From contig CAUYUJ010016149.1 of assembly GCA_963575745.1 (NCBI GenBank), forward strand, positions 380,654 to 428,423: a stretch of DNA of 47,770 nucleotides. Reading direction: 5' to 3'. The notes beneath the pieces are model-generated. The model was not told where the DNA came from and did not search any database. It saw only the letters and a program-made list of their open reading frames with translations. Below are positions 1-10,165 of the stretch, piece by piece. A program made the position numbers and the translations under genes. The DNA is from Prorocentrum cordatum. Lineage: Eukaryota > Sar > Dinophyceae > Prorocentrales > Prorocentraceae. How positions within the stretch are numbered: the first letter of the stretch is position 1; every line of letters begins with the position of its first letter.

Positions 1-600
1 TGAAGCGAATGCTGACGCGTGCATCGCGCGGGAAGGGGTTCGCCCGGCAGCAACACATCAGCGACGAACAAGAGAGTAAACACTTTATGAGGAAGAGTAA
101 AGTTGTATGCGCAGGTTGCGTTGCCGATGGGTTTGCGGCGCTGTTGGCAAGGGTACGTGCGCAGTGGCAAGTGCCCAAGTAAATTGCCGAACTCGGCCTT
201 TGCCATGTCGAGCGCGACGAAAAGAAGGGCATCCTGAACTGCAACACATGCACATCATATTCATACGGGGGCCTGTGCCATGGCCCCTAGATGCAGGGCT
301 CGCGGGAGTAAGGTCGTGGGGGAAGACGAAACAGATGAAGATGAAACGCAGCAAACGAAAGCGGAGGCAGAGGGCGGCGGGGGGGATGGGGGAGAGGCGG
401 AAGAGCGTAAGGAGGATGGAGGAAAGCGGAGGGGGTCAACGGAGGAAGAGGAGGAGGAACAGGAGTCACGATTTGGCGTTGGGGCCTGTATTCCGGCGTC
501 TTCATTGTATGGAGGACTCAGAGTGCACAGGATTATGTGGACGAGCCTAGTACCCCACGCAGCGTAGCATCCCTGAGGTCTGCTATCGAAGACGCCCACG
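1..600. other. No recognisable gene; GA-rich low complexity
   Basis: Overlapping open frames on both strands give basic or low-complexity peptides with no motif I recognise. Positions 360-470 are a purine-rich run of GGGGA and GGA repeats. No promoter, RNA gene or repeat end is visible. Confidence 0.5.
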
Positions 601-719
601 GCGAATCACCGTCGCCCCCTGTTTTTTTGGAAACGCCTATGTGGCCGAACGTCGGGGCCAGACCTGCCAAGCTATCGGGCCATGTGTTCCCCGAGTCGGT
701 TTGGAAAGCCTTCGGGGAA

Positions 720-2560
720 CACGTGGGCATCTTGAAGGTCATCTTGGCCGCCTGGAGGCCATGTTGACCCTTTTTTCTAGCCTTTTTGGAGGACGTCTTG
801 GAGGGCTCTTGGGCCGTCTTGGAGGCCATCTTGAGCATCTTGGAAACCTTTTGGACCGTTTCGGGGGCCTCTTGGGACCGTGCCTTGGGCCTCTTGGGCG
901 ATGTTTTGGGGCACCTGAGCTGTCTCGGGCCCTCGGAAGGCGGAGCAAAAAGCAAATGCCACAATCCTTCAACGACCCATGGGAAATCATTGATTTTGGC
1001 CTTTTTCTGGCTTTCGTGGAGGCCCTGTGGGAGGCCTCTTGGGCCGTCTTGGGTCATCTTAGGGCCATGTTCGGCCGTCTTGGTGGATTCCTGGTCCGTC
1101 TGACGCCGTCGGGAGCCGTTTGGGCGGCCTCTATGAGCCGACTTGGGGCCCTCCTGGAATGATCCAGGGCCGTCATGGAGGCCATCTTGGGCGTCTTAAA
1201 GGGCCTCCTGTGCCGTCTTGGGGGCATCCTGGGGCCGTCTTGGGGCCCTCTTGCGCCGTTCTGGGGCCATCTTGGAGGCCTCTCGGGCGATCTTTCGGCG
1301 ATCTTGGGGGTCTCTTGGGCCGTCTCGGACCGTCGGAAGGCCGAAAGGAAGCAACTGTCAAAATCCGTCAAACACCTTAGGAACATACAGGCTTTTGGCC
1401 TTTTCAGGCCTTCCTGGAGGTCCTCTTGAGGGCAACTTGGGCTGTCTTGGGCCAGCTTCGAGCCATCGTCGGCCATCTTGGTGGGTTCCTGGCACGTCTG
1501 ACGCCGTCGGGAGCCGTCTTGGGGGCCTTTCTGGGCCGACTTGGGGCCCTCTTGGGGCGTTTCGGGGCCGTCTTGGAGGCCATCTTGAGCCTCTTGGGCC
1601 GTCTTGGGCCGTCGGAAAGCCGAAGAGGCGCACATGCCAGAATCCTTCACAACAACCTACAACAAATCAATGATTTTGGCCTCGTCGGGCCTTCCTGGAG
1701 AACCTCTTGCAGACTTCTTGGGCCGTCTTGGAGGCCTCTTGCGAGTTTTTCTTCGGCCGTCTTAAACCATCTTGAGGACGCCTTGGGCCGTCTTGGGTGC
1801 ATCTTGGAGCCATCTTAGCCGTCTTTGAGGCCATCTTGGCCGTCTTGGAGCAACTTGGAGGCCATCCTGGGACATCTTGGCCGTCTTGGAGGCCATCTTG
1901 GGCCATCTTGGGGCAACAAAGGCGACGACTGGTGGTTTTCCGGGTTGGCCGGCGGGACGGGCCGAAGCCCCAGGGAGTTCTTTTGGAAGGAGAACCAAAA
2001 CCAAAAGCCATATCGTTGGGCACGCTAGGCACCTCGTTGATTAATCAAAAGGAGGCGGCGGATCGAGTGGCATTCGGCCTATCCCGCCACCGCGCCTGGG
2101 TGGTGGGTCAGAGACCTCATGTATATTGGTTGGGATCTCGCGGTTGGCCTCTCGGGGGCCTCTGGTAGGCAGTTTAGAGGCGTCTTGGGGGCCGTTTTTA
2201 TGTCTTTTCGGTGCATTTTGGGGCGTCTTGGGGGCTTCTTGGAGGCCTCTTGGTGCCTCTTTGGGCCTTCTTGAGGCCTCCTGGGTGCTTCTTGAGGCCT
2301 CTTTGGGCCTTCTTGAGCCTTCTCGAGGCCTTCTTGAGGCCTTCTTGACGCCTGTTTGAAGCCTCCTTCTCGATTTGCCAGCTCCTGGTCCCCATTTTGG
2401 GCCTCTCTGGGCCCCGTCTTGACAGCCTTTGGGCCGTCTTGAGAGCCTCTCGGGCCATTTGGGGGCCCTCTTGGGCCGTCTTTGGAGCTTTTTGGGCCGT
2501 CTTGGAGGGGTCTCGGGGCCGTCTGAGGCGGTCTTGAAGCAGAGGTGGAAAACACAAAAA
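720..2560 (+). repeat. Degenerate CTTGGGCCGTCTTGG minisatellite, cluster 1
   Basis: The stretch is built from imperfect units of about 15-30 bases around CTTGGGGCC and GCCGTCTTGGAGGCC. Longer cores interrupt it near 905-1015, 1320-1410 and 1605-1690. Each core has a GTCGGAAGGC-like start, an AATCC(T/G)TCAA word and a TTTTGGCCT word, so a higher-order unit of roughly 280-400 bases repeats about three times. The same family recurs near 11.9, 15.7, 21.5, 28.4, 42.6, 46.3 and 47.0 kb, in both orientations. The Pro/Arg/Gly-rich open frames are by-products of a stop-poor repeat. Confidence 0.8.
1985..2170 (+). repeat. Dispersed module shared with 15.4 and 42.5 kb
   Basis: The words CGGCCTATCCCGCC, GTGGGTCAGAG and CCTCATG, then GGTTGGCCT and GGGGGCCTCTGG, recur in order near 42495-42600. 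The first word recurs near 15435. In each case the module sits at the edge of a CTTGGGGCC cluster, so it looks like a fixed flank of that composite repeat family. Confidence 0.65.
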
Positions 2561-3068
2561 AACTTAGAAACAAATCAAACGGAATCTCAATCATTGTCGC
2601 CTCTTGGGGCCATCCTGGGAGGCCTCTTGGGGCCATCCTGGGCGTCTGGGGCGATCTTTGGGTTCTCTTGGACCGTCCTGTCTTGTTTTGGGGCCCTCTG
2701 CCCCTCCATGACGCGCTCGGTCTGGGGTCGTCCCAGGCCGGGGGGGGGTCGAATCTCTGGTTCGGGGCCCCCTGGGGGGGGTATGGGCGGGAAACTATCT
2801 CACACGCCTGGAGGCCCACAAGGGGTCGGCGGATGTTCCGCGCCTTCGGCACAGGCTTGCAGACAATTTCCCAGCAGGCCGGGGGATTTCCGAGCCTTCT
2901 GAGCAGGCTCCGCCCCTGCTCACTCCCCTCCGGGGCGCGCCGCCGACCAGCCTCCTCCTCCTGCCGCGCGTGTGTGCGCCGAGGCGCGGAGGGCGCACGC
3001 AGCTCGCAACCCCGCGCCCTCCGCGGCCTCTCGACGGGGGGAGGCCGAAGCCCGTAGGGCACGAGCGG
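2560..3068. other. GC-rich spacer with a module shared with 5.4 kb
   Basis: No gene is recognised. Positions 2868-2935 match 5403-5463 (GGCCGGGGGA, TTCCGAG, CTTCTGAG, CCGCCCCT(G/T)CTCA in the same order), so it is a dispersed repeat. Within it, TCAGAAGG and CTTCTGAG (5.4 kb copy) can pair as a small hairpin. Confidence 0.5.
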
Positions 3069-3189
3069 ACAGTGCCGTTTTTAGTACATGCTCCGCGTGC
3101 GGGTCATGTATTAAGCATGCACGAATTTAGTATTAATTACCCCAGTGCGACCCTACCTAGAAGTTGGAGCCCCTAGGAAAGCAGCATTC

Positions 3190-3310
3190 GTTGCTCTGCT
3201 ATGTTATGCCATGCTATGCTGCGCTATGCTATGATATGCTATGCTATGCTATGCCATGCCATGCTGCGCTATGTTATGATATGCTATGATATGACATGCT
3301 AAGCTATGAT
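3190..3310 (+). repeat. GCTATGC satellite, first block
   Basis: Short units based on GCTATGCTATG with variants (GCTGCGC, GATATGC, CCATGC). The same satellite is at 4510-4795 in this orientation and at 6130-6545 reversed. Confidence 0.85.
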
Positions 3311-3339
3311 ATGTGAAAGAGCGTGTTCTACCGCTGCTG

Positions 3340-3545
3340 GCGGAAAACCGGGGGGGGTCACTACCGGTTCGAACCCCTCCCCCCCCCCCTCCGGAAAACC
3401 GGGGGGGGTCACTACCGGTTCGAACCCCTCCCCCCCCCCCCCCCAGCTCATCATGAAAAGGGGGGGGGGTCACTACCGGTTCGAACCCCTCCCCCCCCCC
3501 TCCGGAAAACCGGGGGGGGTCACTACCGGTTCGAACCCCCCCCCC
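3340..3545 (+). repeat. Four-unit repeat around GTCACTACCGGTTCGAACCC
   Basis: Units of about 48-65 bases run GGAAAACC, poly-G, GTCACTACCGGTTCGAACCC, then poly-C. Four copies are visible. The same units occur inverted at 4225-4330, so the intervening 0.7-kb GTGGGGACAGT minisatellite lies in the loop of a large inverted repeat. GGTTCGAACC resembles a tRNA T-arm by chance; no tRNA fold surrounds it. Confidence 0.8.
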
Positions 3546-3549
3546 TCGA

Positions 3550-4195
3550 AAACCGAGTGGGGGTGCGGACAGTGGTGGGGACGGTGTTGGTGGGGACAGT
3601 GGTGAGGGGATAGCGGGACAGTGGTGGGGACAGTGGGACAGTGGGACAGTGGTGGGGACGGTAGTGGTGGGGACAGTGGTGGGGACAATGGTGGGAACAG
3701 GGGGGGACAGTGGACAGTGGTGGTGACGGTGGTGGTGGGGACAGTGGTGTGGGGACAATGGGAATGAGGTGGAAACAGTGGGACAGTGGAGGGTACAATG
3801 GTGGTGGGGACAGTGGTGAAGGCGGTGGCGAGGACGGCGGTGGGACAATGGGACAGAGGTACAGTGGGGACAGTGGTGGGGACAGTGGGGACAGTGGTGG
3901 GAACAGTGGGACAGCTCAGTGGGACAGCGGAGGAGTCAGTGGGACAGTGGGGACAGTGGGGATAGTCGGGCAGTGGTTGGGGCCGTGGAGACAGTGGGGA
4001 GAGTGGAACCGTGGTGGGAACAGTTCTGGGGACAGCGGGGACAGTGCGACAGTGGTGGGGCCACTGGTGGGGACAGTAGGGGCGGTGGTGGAACCAGTGG
4101 GGACAGCGGTGGTGAGGACAGTGGTGCTGGGAACACCAGTGGGGGATGTGATGCGGACGGTGGTGGGGACCGGGAGTCGTTTGCTGGCGGTGAGT
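3550..4195 (+). repeat. GTGGGGACAGTGG minisatellite
   Basis: Imperfect units of about 9-15 bases based on GTGGGGACAGTG, with local variants GGGACAGTGGGACAG and GGTGGTGGGGA. The period wanders, so the Gly/Asp/Ser-rich frames are not taken as a gene. Confidence 0.85.
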
Positions 4196-4197
4196 AG

Positions 4198-4263
4198 GGG
4201 GGGGGAAGGGGGGGGGGGGGGGGGGGTTCGAACCGGTAGTGACCCCCCCCGGTTTTCCGGATC

Positions 4264-4295
<32 letters not shown>

Positions 4296-4460
4296 TTCGA
4301 ACCAGTAGTGACCCCCCCCGGTTTTCGAGCGGGAGGGGGGGGGGGGGGGGTTAGGGGAGGGGGGGGGTTTTGCCGGGGGAAGGGGGGGGGGGAGGGGTTC
4401 CAGCAGGGGGGGGGGGATTTTCGGAGGGGGGGGGGGGGGCGACCCCCGGGCTCCGGAGGA
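4198..4460 (-). repeat. Inverted copies of the 3.34-kb repeat plus poly-G
   Basis: GGTTCGAACCGGTAGTGACC (4228 on) and a second copy near 4295, with GGTTCGAACCAGTAG, are reverse complements of the 3340-3545 units. They are separated by long G runs and followed by more G-rich sequence up to about 4440. Confidence 0.75.
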
Positions 4461-4509
4461 AAAGGTTGGCAATTTTCCACAGTAAAGCGGCGGTGGATCA
4501 CGCTCTCTC

Positions 4510-4941
4510 TGATATGTCATGCTGCGATGTGCTATGCTAAGCTGTGCTATGCTATGCTATGCTAAGCTGCGCTATGGTATGCTATCATATGCTCTGTTAT
4601 GCTATGCTATGATGCGCTACGCTATGCTTGGCTATGTTATGCTATGCTATGGTATGTTAATGCAGCGCTGCGCTATGCTAAACTATGCTACGCTAAGCTA
4701 AGCTAACCATCTGGGCAGAGCCTAGTTAGCAATGCTATGCTGTGCTGCGCTATGCTATGCTACGCTATGCTATGTTATGCTGTGCTCTGCTATGCTAAAG
4801 CCCCGCGACGCTAAGGTGAAGGTAAGCTAAGCTAAGACTAAGATGAATGTAAGCTAAGCTAAGATACACCTGAGCTCATATGAAACTAAGCTAAGCCAAG
4901 ATGAAATAAACTAAGCTAAGATGATATAAGCAATGCTAAGC
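4510..4941 (+). repeat. GCTATGC satellite grading into AAGCTAAGATGAA repeats
   Basis: 4510-4795 is GCTATGC satellite. 4796-4941 changes to units of AAGCTAAGCTAAGATGAA. The same two satellites stand in the reverse order and orientation at 5810-6545. Confidence 0.85.
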
Positions 4942-4944
4942 TAA

Positions 4945-5063
4945 GGGGACGTCCCTGGGGGAACCGCGGGGCGGATCCTGGGGGAACCGCCCAGGGCGGG
5001 ACCCACTGCCTGGCCCCTTTAAGCTAATAGAGTAAGAAGCCTCTAGGCAGAGCCAGGGTAGGG
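4945..5063 (+). repeat. Conserved end module of element E
   Basis: It carries GGGGACGTCCCTGGGGGAAC, CCGCCCAGGGCGGG, GGCCCCTTTAAGC, then TCTAGGCAGAGCC and GGGTAGGG. Inverted copies lie at 5690-5807 and 5890-6008. CCGCCCAGGGCGG and CTAGGCAGAGCC are partly palindromic. Function is unknown; conservation across three copies suggests it is a structural end. Confidence 0.7.
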
Positions 5064-5159
5064 AAAAAAATGATGAGTTCATGCATGAGTTTATTCATAC
5101 ATTAATCATGGATTACATATCCTATATTTAAAACATCCTATGTATTAAAAACTGCCCTG

Positions 5160-5689
5160 GAGGCTGGAACGCGCAGGAGCGGAGGCCGATGCCCACGTCC
5201 CCTCTTCCTCCGTGGCGCGGAGGGGGGAGGGGAGAGCCGGGGAGAGCGCCGCGGGTGCACCTCGCAGTGGCTCTTACGCCATCGGCGGCGAGCGAGGAGG
5301 GGAAGTGAGAAGGAGGAGGCCCTCTGAGAGGGCGGCGGGACTCTTCAGAAGCCCTCGCGCCCGGTGAGAAGATTTTTCAGTGTCTACGGTGAAGGTTCTG
5401 AACACTGCTCAGAAGGCCGGGGGACTTCCGAGTCTTCTGAGAAAGGCCCGCCCCTTCTCATTACCCCCCCCTCGCTCGCCGCCGAAACAGCGCCTCGAAG
5501 AGCAGCACATCTGCATGAGCAGAAGCTTTCGGGGCTCCGCTCGGATTTCCTGGGCCAGCGCCTGGGAACCCCTGCGTCGCCTCCGCGCACCGCCCCCGGC
5601 GCGCTCCGCGCGCCAGGGATGGGGGCCCATTCCCCGATTCAAGTCCCCGCGGATGTTTGGCAGCTTATCTTTATGCCATCCGTGTGTTT
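5160..5689. other. Spacer between E1 and E2 with a hairpin-repeat copy
   Basis: GC-rich and without a recognised gene. 5403-5463 is the module shared with 2868-2935. 5535-5660 is a degenerate copy of the three-hairpin repeat best seen at 25117-25240, with a perfect GGCGCGC-TCC-GCGCGCC stem at 5598-5614. Confidence 0.5.
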
Positions 5690-6604
5690 CCCTACCTGGG
5701 CTCTGCCTAGAGGGTTCTTACTGTGCTGGCTTAAAGGGCCGGGCAGTGTTCCCCGCCCCGGGCGGTTCCCCCGGCATCCGCCCCGTGGTTCCCCCAGTGA
5801 CGTCCCCTTAGCTTAGCGTTGCTTATCTCATCTTAGCTTAGCTTATATCATCTTAGCTTAGCTTAGCTTCATCTTAGCTCAGGTTTATTCCCTACCTAGG
5901 CTCTGCCTAGAAGGGTTCTTACCCTGTGGGCTTAAAGGGCCGGGCAGTGCTCCCCGCCCCGGGCGGTTCCCCCGGCATCTGCCTTGCGGTTCCCTCAGTG
6001 ACGTCCCCTTAGTTTAGCGTTGCTTATCTCATCTTAGCTTAGCTGATTTCATCTTAGCTTAGCTTAGCTTCATCTTGGCTCAGGTTCATCTTAGCTTAGC
6101 TTACCTTTATCTTAGCTTCGCTGAGCTTTATCATAGCAGAGCACTCAGCATAGCATAGCGTAGCATAGCATAGCATAGCGCATATCGTAGCATAGCCCAG
6201 CATATCATAGCCCAGCGCAGCATAGCATAGCATAGCATTGCATATCGCAGCACAGCACAGCATAGCACAGCGCAGCATGACATAGCATAACATAGCATAG
6301 GATAGCAGAGCAGAGCATAGCATAGCCTAGCATAGCGCAGCTTAGCATAGCGCAGCTTAGCATAGCATAGCACAGCGCAGCATGACATAGCATAGCTTAG
6401 CATAGCAAATCATATCATAGCATATCATATCATGGTATAGCGCAGCATAGCATAGCATAGCATAGCATAGCATAGCGCAGCATAGCATAGCATAGCATAG
6501 CATGGCGCCTCATAACATGGCATATCATAGCATAGCATAGCATAGCAACTAATGCTGCTTTCCTAGGGGCTCCAACTTCTAGGTAGGGTCGCACTGGGGT
6601 AATT
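5690..6604 (-). mobile_element. Satellite-bearing element, copy E2, inverted relative to E1
   Basis: It reads as E1 backwards: CCCTACCTGGGCTCTGCC at 5690, GACGTCCCC ending 5807, TTAGCTTAGC repeats, GCATAGC satellite (about 6130-6545), then the 54-base end at 6551-6604 identical to 3135-3188 reversed. The inner end module plus TTAGCTTAGC block is tandemly duplicated (5690-5889 and 5890-6120). E2 lacks the GTGGGGACAGT insert found in E1. No coding capacity. Confidence 0.65.
6130..6545 (-). repeat. GCATAGC satellite (reverse of GCTATGC)
   Basis: Short units of AGCATAGCATAGC with variants (CAGCGCAG, CATATCATAG). It is the mirror of the blocks at 3190 and 4510 and forms the outer part of E2. Confidence 0.85.
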
Positions 6605-6615
6605 ATCAAAAGTGA

Positions 6616-7790
6616 CTATTGCCAGTAACCCTGGCGGGGAGTTGGCGTCGTGTCAGGCGTTGGCCGGCATGAGTTCGTTGTGTGCTGGGGGAGTGGATCG
6701 CCTCTGGTCGGCGGCCAGCCATGCGTGTGCTGACCGATCCAGCTGCCTGCGGCGAATCCCGCCGCCGTGCCAGCGCAGCAGCGCAGCAGGAACGAGGCTA
6801 AGCAGAAGTCAGACCCCGTCCAGTTCAGCGCCCTGTCTCGTCTTGTCTGGCGGTTCTTGCTGGATTTGATAGGCGTGTCGATTTTGGATCTGAGTGTTTT
6901 CTCCAGGTCCTGAGCCAGGGTGAATTGCACGTGGTGCGCGATGGCGTTCGATTGTTGATCGGAGAAAGGCTGGTGGACGCTTTCGATCAATTGCGTAGCG
7001 TACTCAAGTACAGCGGCAGTCTGGTGCCAACTCACTTCTGGGAGCTGTGGTCCCACAGTAATGTACGTGGGTAACTCACGAGCGTGGGGATACGACAGTT
7101 CTCCTGCACCGCCAGATCCAGCAAAACGGGGCGATGCGGGGAGAGTGGGTAGGTGGCCAACGTACGAGGATTGAGGAGTCAAGGAATTAACTCTCGGCTT
7201 GCAACACAATAGTCCAGGGTGGACTTGGTCTTCGCGGTTCTGTAGGTAGGTGTGGGAGGAGCGATCAAAGTCGTGGCCGCGCTGGTGAGGAAATCTGACT
7301 TGTGCATCTTAGTTGGGGCAAGGTCAGAGTTCCCAGCAGCTAAGATAGCGTTGGCAATATGATCCTGAAGTTGGCCTGTGCTAGCCAGCAAACTTGTCTC
7401 AGAGAGGCCCGCCGCAGCTAGGACATACGCACTGTACAATCCGAATTTCGGTACTCCAGGGACCTCCAGAAGCATACCAGGCAGGTGAGATGCATCAGTT
7501 CCACTGGGGAACTCGATCGGCTGGACCCCAGGGTCCAAGCCGTCCCTAACCAAAATAGCCACACCCGAGACGAGCTCCCCCATGAGGGTTGACGGCGGCC
7601 GTGACTCTACGAGCAAGCCAACGCTGCGCGGAACCCCATTGCATTTGACGCACTATCTCCTGCCGACTGCCGACGGCCTGCACCCCTCGCGCAATGAGAA
7701 TTGACAAATCACTGGCTCGCTTAGACTGCAGAAAAACCTCCACTGCGCCCCAGCATGACTCGTTGATCGTGGCCAGCGTGCACGTGTTGC
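6616..7790 (-). pseudogene. Non-LTR retrotransposon endonuclease (EEP) pseudogene
   Basis: Reading the minus strand, the domain starts near 7779 with TINESCWGAVEVFL, an EEP-type N-terminus. A frame change near 7600 leads to SGVAILVRDGL, GVPKFGLYSAYV and PTYRTAKTKSTLDYCVASRE (stop at 7179). A second change restores NPRTLATYPLSPHRPVLLDL near 7110-7160, with the terminal catalytic His. A third frame then gives ARELPTYITVGPQLPEVSW and a helical stretch, the linker expected before the reverse transcriptase. In EEP nucleases the GDFN-type motif holds a catalytic Asp; here it reads GNSD (near 7325-7335), and the N-terminal catalytic Glu is not evident. At least three frame breaks plus this change mark it as dead. 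No reverse transcriptase follows; E2 begins directly downstream. The EEP assignment is strong; the dinoflagellate source is inferred. Confidence 0.85.
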
Positions 7791-7929
7791 CCCGACGGCT
7801 TGACCTGCCTGGCGATATCGGAGGCTGCCGCCTCTGCCTTCTTGGCCTCTGGACCCTCGCTGCCTCAGATCTCGGCCATGCTTGCCGCGACCGACTCTTC
7901 AGAGCACCGGCTGCCCGCACCAGGCTTTG

Positions 7930-8495
7930 GGAAGTAACTCCAGCCCATGTCCATCACCAGTGAGCTCCCGTTCTCCACCGTGCTGGTGTTGGAAGATTGG
8001 CACCTGGCTGCGCGACCTTTGCTGGAGCAACCGCACTCGGTTGGCTAGGGTCAGCATCTTCTGGTTTGGCTCCCACAGGTGGTAGTGCACTGTCTTCTGA
8101 GGAGGAACAGAAGAAAGAGGAGGAGAGGAGGGAGGGAGGGAGGGAGGGAAGGAAGGGAGGGAGGGAGGGAGGCGGAAGTGGAGGCGGAGGCGGAGGAGGA
8201 GGAGGAGGAGGAGGAGGAGGAGGAGTAGGCGTGGGGATGGGCATGAGAAGGAGGAGGAGGAGGAGGAGGAGGAGGAGGAAGGGGAGGAGGAGGCGGCGGG
8301 AGGATCATGAGAGTAATCACAATACAGAGGAGACGGGAGAGGACGAGGACGAAGATGAAACAGCAGGGAGAGGAGAGTGTATGGCAACAGTCGTAGGGGT
8401 GAGCACCATGCGTCGAGCAGGATGTCGAGGGGTACCCGCACATCAAGCAGTACTCCGAAGGCGTGCTTCGCTCTCTATCTCTCTCTTTCTCTCTC

Positions 8496-8531
<36 letters not shown>

Positions 8532-8560
8532 CGCCTCTGGTGCAGGGGGGCAAGCGACGA
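7930..8560 (+). repeat. GGA/GGAGGG microsatellite and TA tract
   Basis: 8100-8290 is GGAGGG grading into uninterrupted GGAGGA. 8460-8500 is TC-rich and 8502-8528 is a pure TA tract. Flanking sequence to 8095 has no recognised gene. Confidence 0.85.
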
Positions 8561-9740
8561 AGCGTTCGCTGCCTCAATTGGACCTTGATCTAAGCCTCGG
8601 CGTCTTGTATCGGGGGATGGCCAGCCGAGACAGCGTCTGCCCTCCCTGGCGTTTCTCGTGCTTCGGGCCTCCTGGGGGGCTTCTCGGCTGGACCCCTGCC
8701 GAAGCACTGGTCAGGATCTGCCGCTGGAGGGGCCCGGGGGCTGTTGCTTGGAGGTTTCGGCTCGGGCGGGAGAATTGCCGCTGTCTCACCTGACCCTCCT
8801 CTGCCTTGCTGCTATACTTGAACTCGGGTCGATCCTTCTGCGTTTGTGTTGCTGGTTTTCCATCGACGGCGCGTACGGCAATTCATTGTTGCTTTCACCG
8901 CACGCCCGTAGACGGGGTCGCGGCCAGTCCGCGACCACTGTAGGATTGCTCGGCCGTGCGGTCTCTCTTTACTTTCCTCGCTCCTGCCCAGCGAGCGAAA
9001 CAAAACGTGGATCGATGTCTCGGCGGCGAAGGTGATAACTTCTTGGCGACTCCAGTTGGTTCTCGGTGAACCTATCCTGAGCCACTAGACTGCGAGGTAG
9101 TACGAGGAAGTGGTCATTCAGCGGCTTCGACGTCATTTTCCGCGTCTCAGGTGCAAGGGCGTCAGCATGTGGTTGTGCCATTGGTTCAACATGCGCATAC
9201 TATTTTTTCGCTGCATGACTATCCACGTTTGTTGACCGACAGAGTGCTTCTGTTTGAGTCGAGGCAGGGATGGCTTAGTATTGATTAGGCGTGATCTCAC
9301 TCCCAAGGGCGGCGTCAACCAACGACCAGAACCAAGCTTTAGCCATGTGGCCGCCAGCAACGATCTTCATACGTTGTGCCGTTACAGTATGGCGACTACG
9401 ATGGACGTATTATGGGATTCTGGTGGTTACGACATGTTTCGAGGTCGTTCGTTGTAAGATTTCCCATCGTGTGGTAAGGCAGCTAGGTCGTACACGGGGC
9501 GGTAACGTGGGCACGGTGAGGTGTGGACGAGGTACCCTTCTACGGGCGTGAGTTTTGCACTGTACATGGCCTCGCTGTGAACGCAGCAGCCTTGTCCGAC
9601 GCACAAAAGTCAAGACGGGATCCAGCACGACTCCTGCGAGGAAGCTGCGGCGCGAGTGCGGACGTGACAGTCGAGTCTGGCAGCGGGCGAGGCAGCACGG
9701 AGGCACGGCGCAGGTGCGCGGTAGGGCAACGAACATGACA
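8560..9740. other. Unrecognised sequence, lower complexity bias
   Basis: About 1.2 kb that is not repeat-like and is less GC-rich than its surroundings. A plus-strand open stretch near 9135-9286 is protein-like (it contains LHDYPRLLTDRVLLFESRQ) but short, with stops on both sides and no domain I recognise. It could be an exon or retrotransposon remnant. I make no functional call. Confidence 0.4.
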
Positions 9741-9744
9741 GGAG

Positions 9745-9935
9745 GGTGCCTCATCCTGCTCCTCCTTTCCTCCTTCACTCCTCCTGCTGCAGCTGGCATG
9801 TTCGGCGTCCCACGGAGGAGCACAAAAAAAACACTCCTCCTGCTCATCCTCCTTTTGCGCACAGTAGGTCGCACGTCTCGCCCCCCCTCCTACTCCTCTT
9901 CCTCCTCCTCCCCCTCCTCCTCCTCCTGACACCCG
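9745..9935 (+). repeat. TCC-rich low-complexity tract
   Basis: Interrupted TCC and CTCC runs, densest at 9895-9930. No gene recognised. Confidence 0.7.
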
Positions 9936-10165
9936 ACACCTGGTGGCTCGAAAGTTCGTCAGAACGCTCTTCTTCCTCCTCCTCGATCTGGGACCCTCAC
10001 AGGTCGATCCGCCTCGAAGAATGATGCAGGAAGCTTGGGTCTAGGGCCCTGGTCGTGATGTTCCACGATGTTTCAATTTTTCCGAGTCGTCGGATCTCAG
10101 GGTCATGCAGCTCCACGGCCGGCTGCGTCCAGCGCCCACGGGGGGTACACAGCTGTTCCCTCACG

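Larger units (their letters stand above)
3135..5063 (+). mobile_element. Satellite-bearing element, copy E1, inside the MITE
   Basis: The left end is a 54-base block (3135-3188) with CCCCAGTGCGACCCTACC; its exact reverse complement closes copy E2 at 6551-6604. The right end is GGCTCTGCC read inverted, followed by GGGTAGGG at 5057-5063. In order it contains GCTATGC satellite, a GC-rich and GTGGGGACAGT insert (about 3340-4460), more GCTATGC satellite, AAGCTAAGATGAA repeats, and a conserved end module with GGGGACGTCCC and GGGGGAACCGC. I recognise no transposase. The family is unknown to me; it could be a foldback-type or other non-autonomous element. Confidence 0.6.
3070..5159 (+). mobile_element. 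Mariner-like MITE split by a nested element
   Basis: The left half (3070 to about 3134) begins CAGTGCCGTTTTTAGTACAT. The right half (about 5064 to 5159) ends TTAAAAACTGCCCTG, the inverted match of that start. Both halves align with the intact 167-bp copy at 25877-26043, including CTCCGCGTGCGG, GATGAGTTCATGCAT and TTTATTCATACATTA. About 1.9 kb of unrelated satellite-bearing DNA lies between the halves. The outer flanking dinucleotides are GA and GA, not the TA pair seen at the intact copy, so the TA target signature is absent or mutated here. There is no coding capacity. Confidence 0.75.

Noticed and set aside
3340-4330. tRNA genes suggested by GGTTCGAACC
   Set aside because: The motif is part of a tandem unit with poly-G and poly-C sides; no acceptor, D or anticodon arms can be formed.
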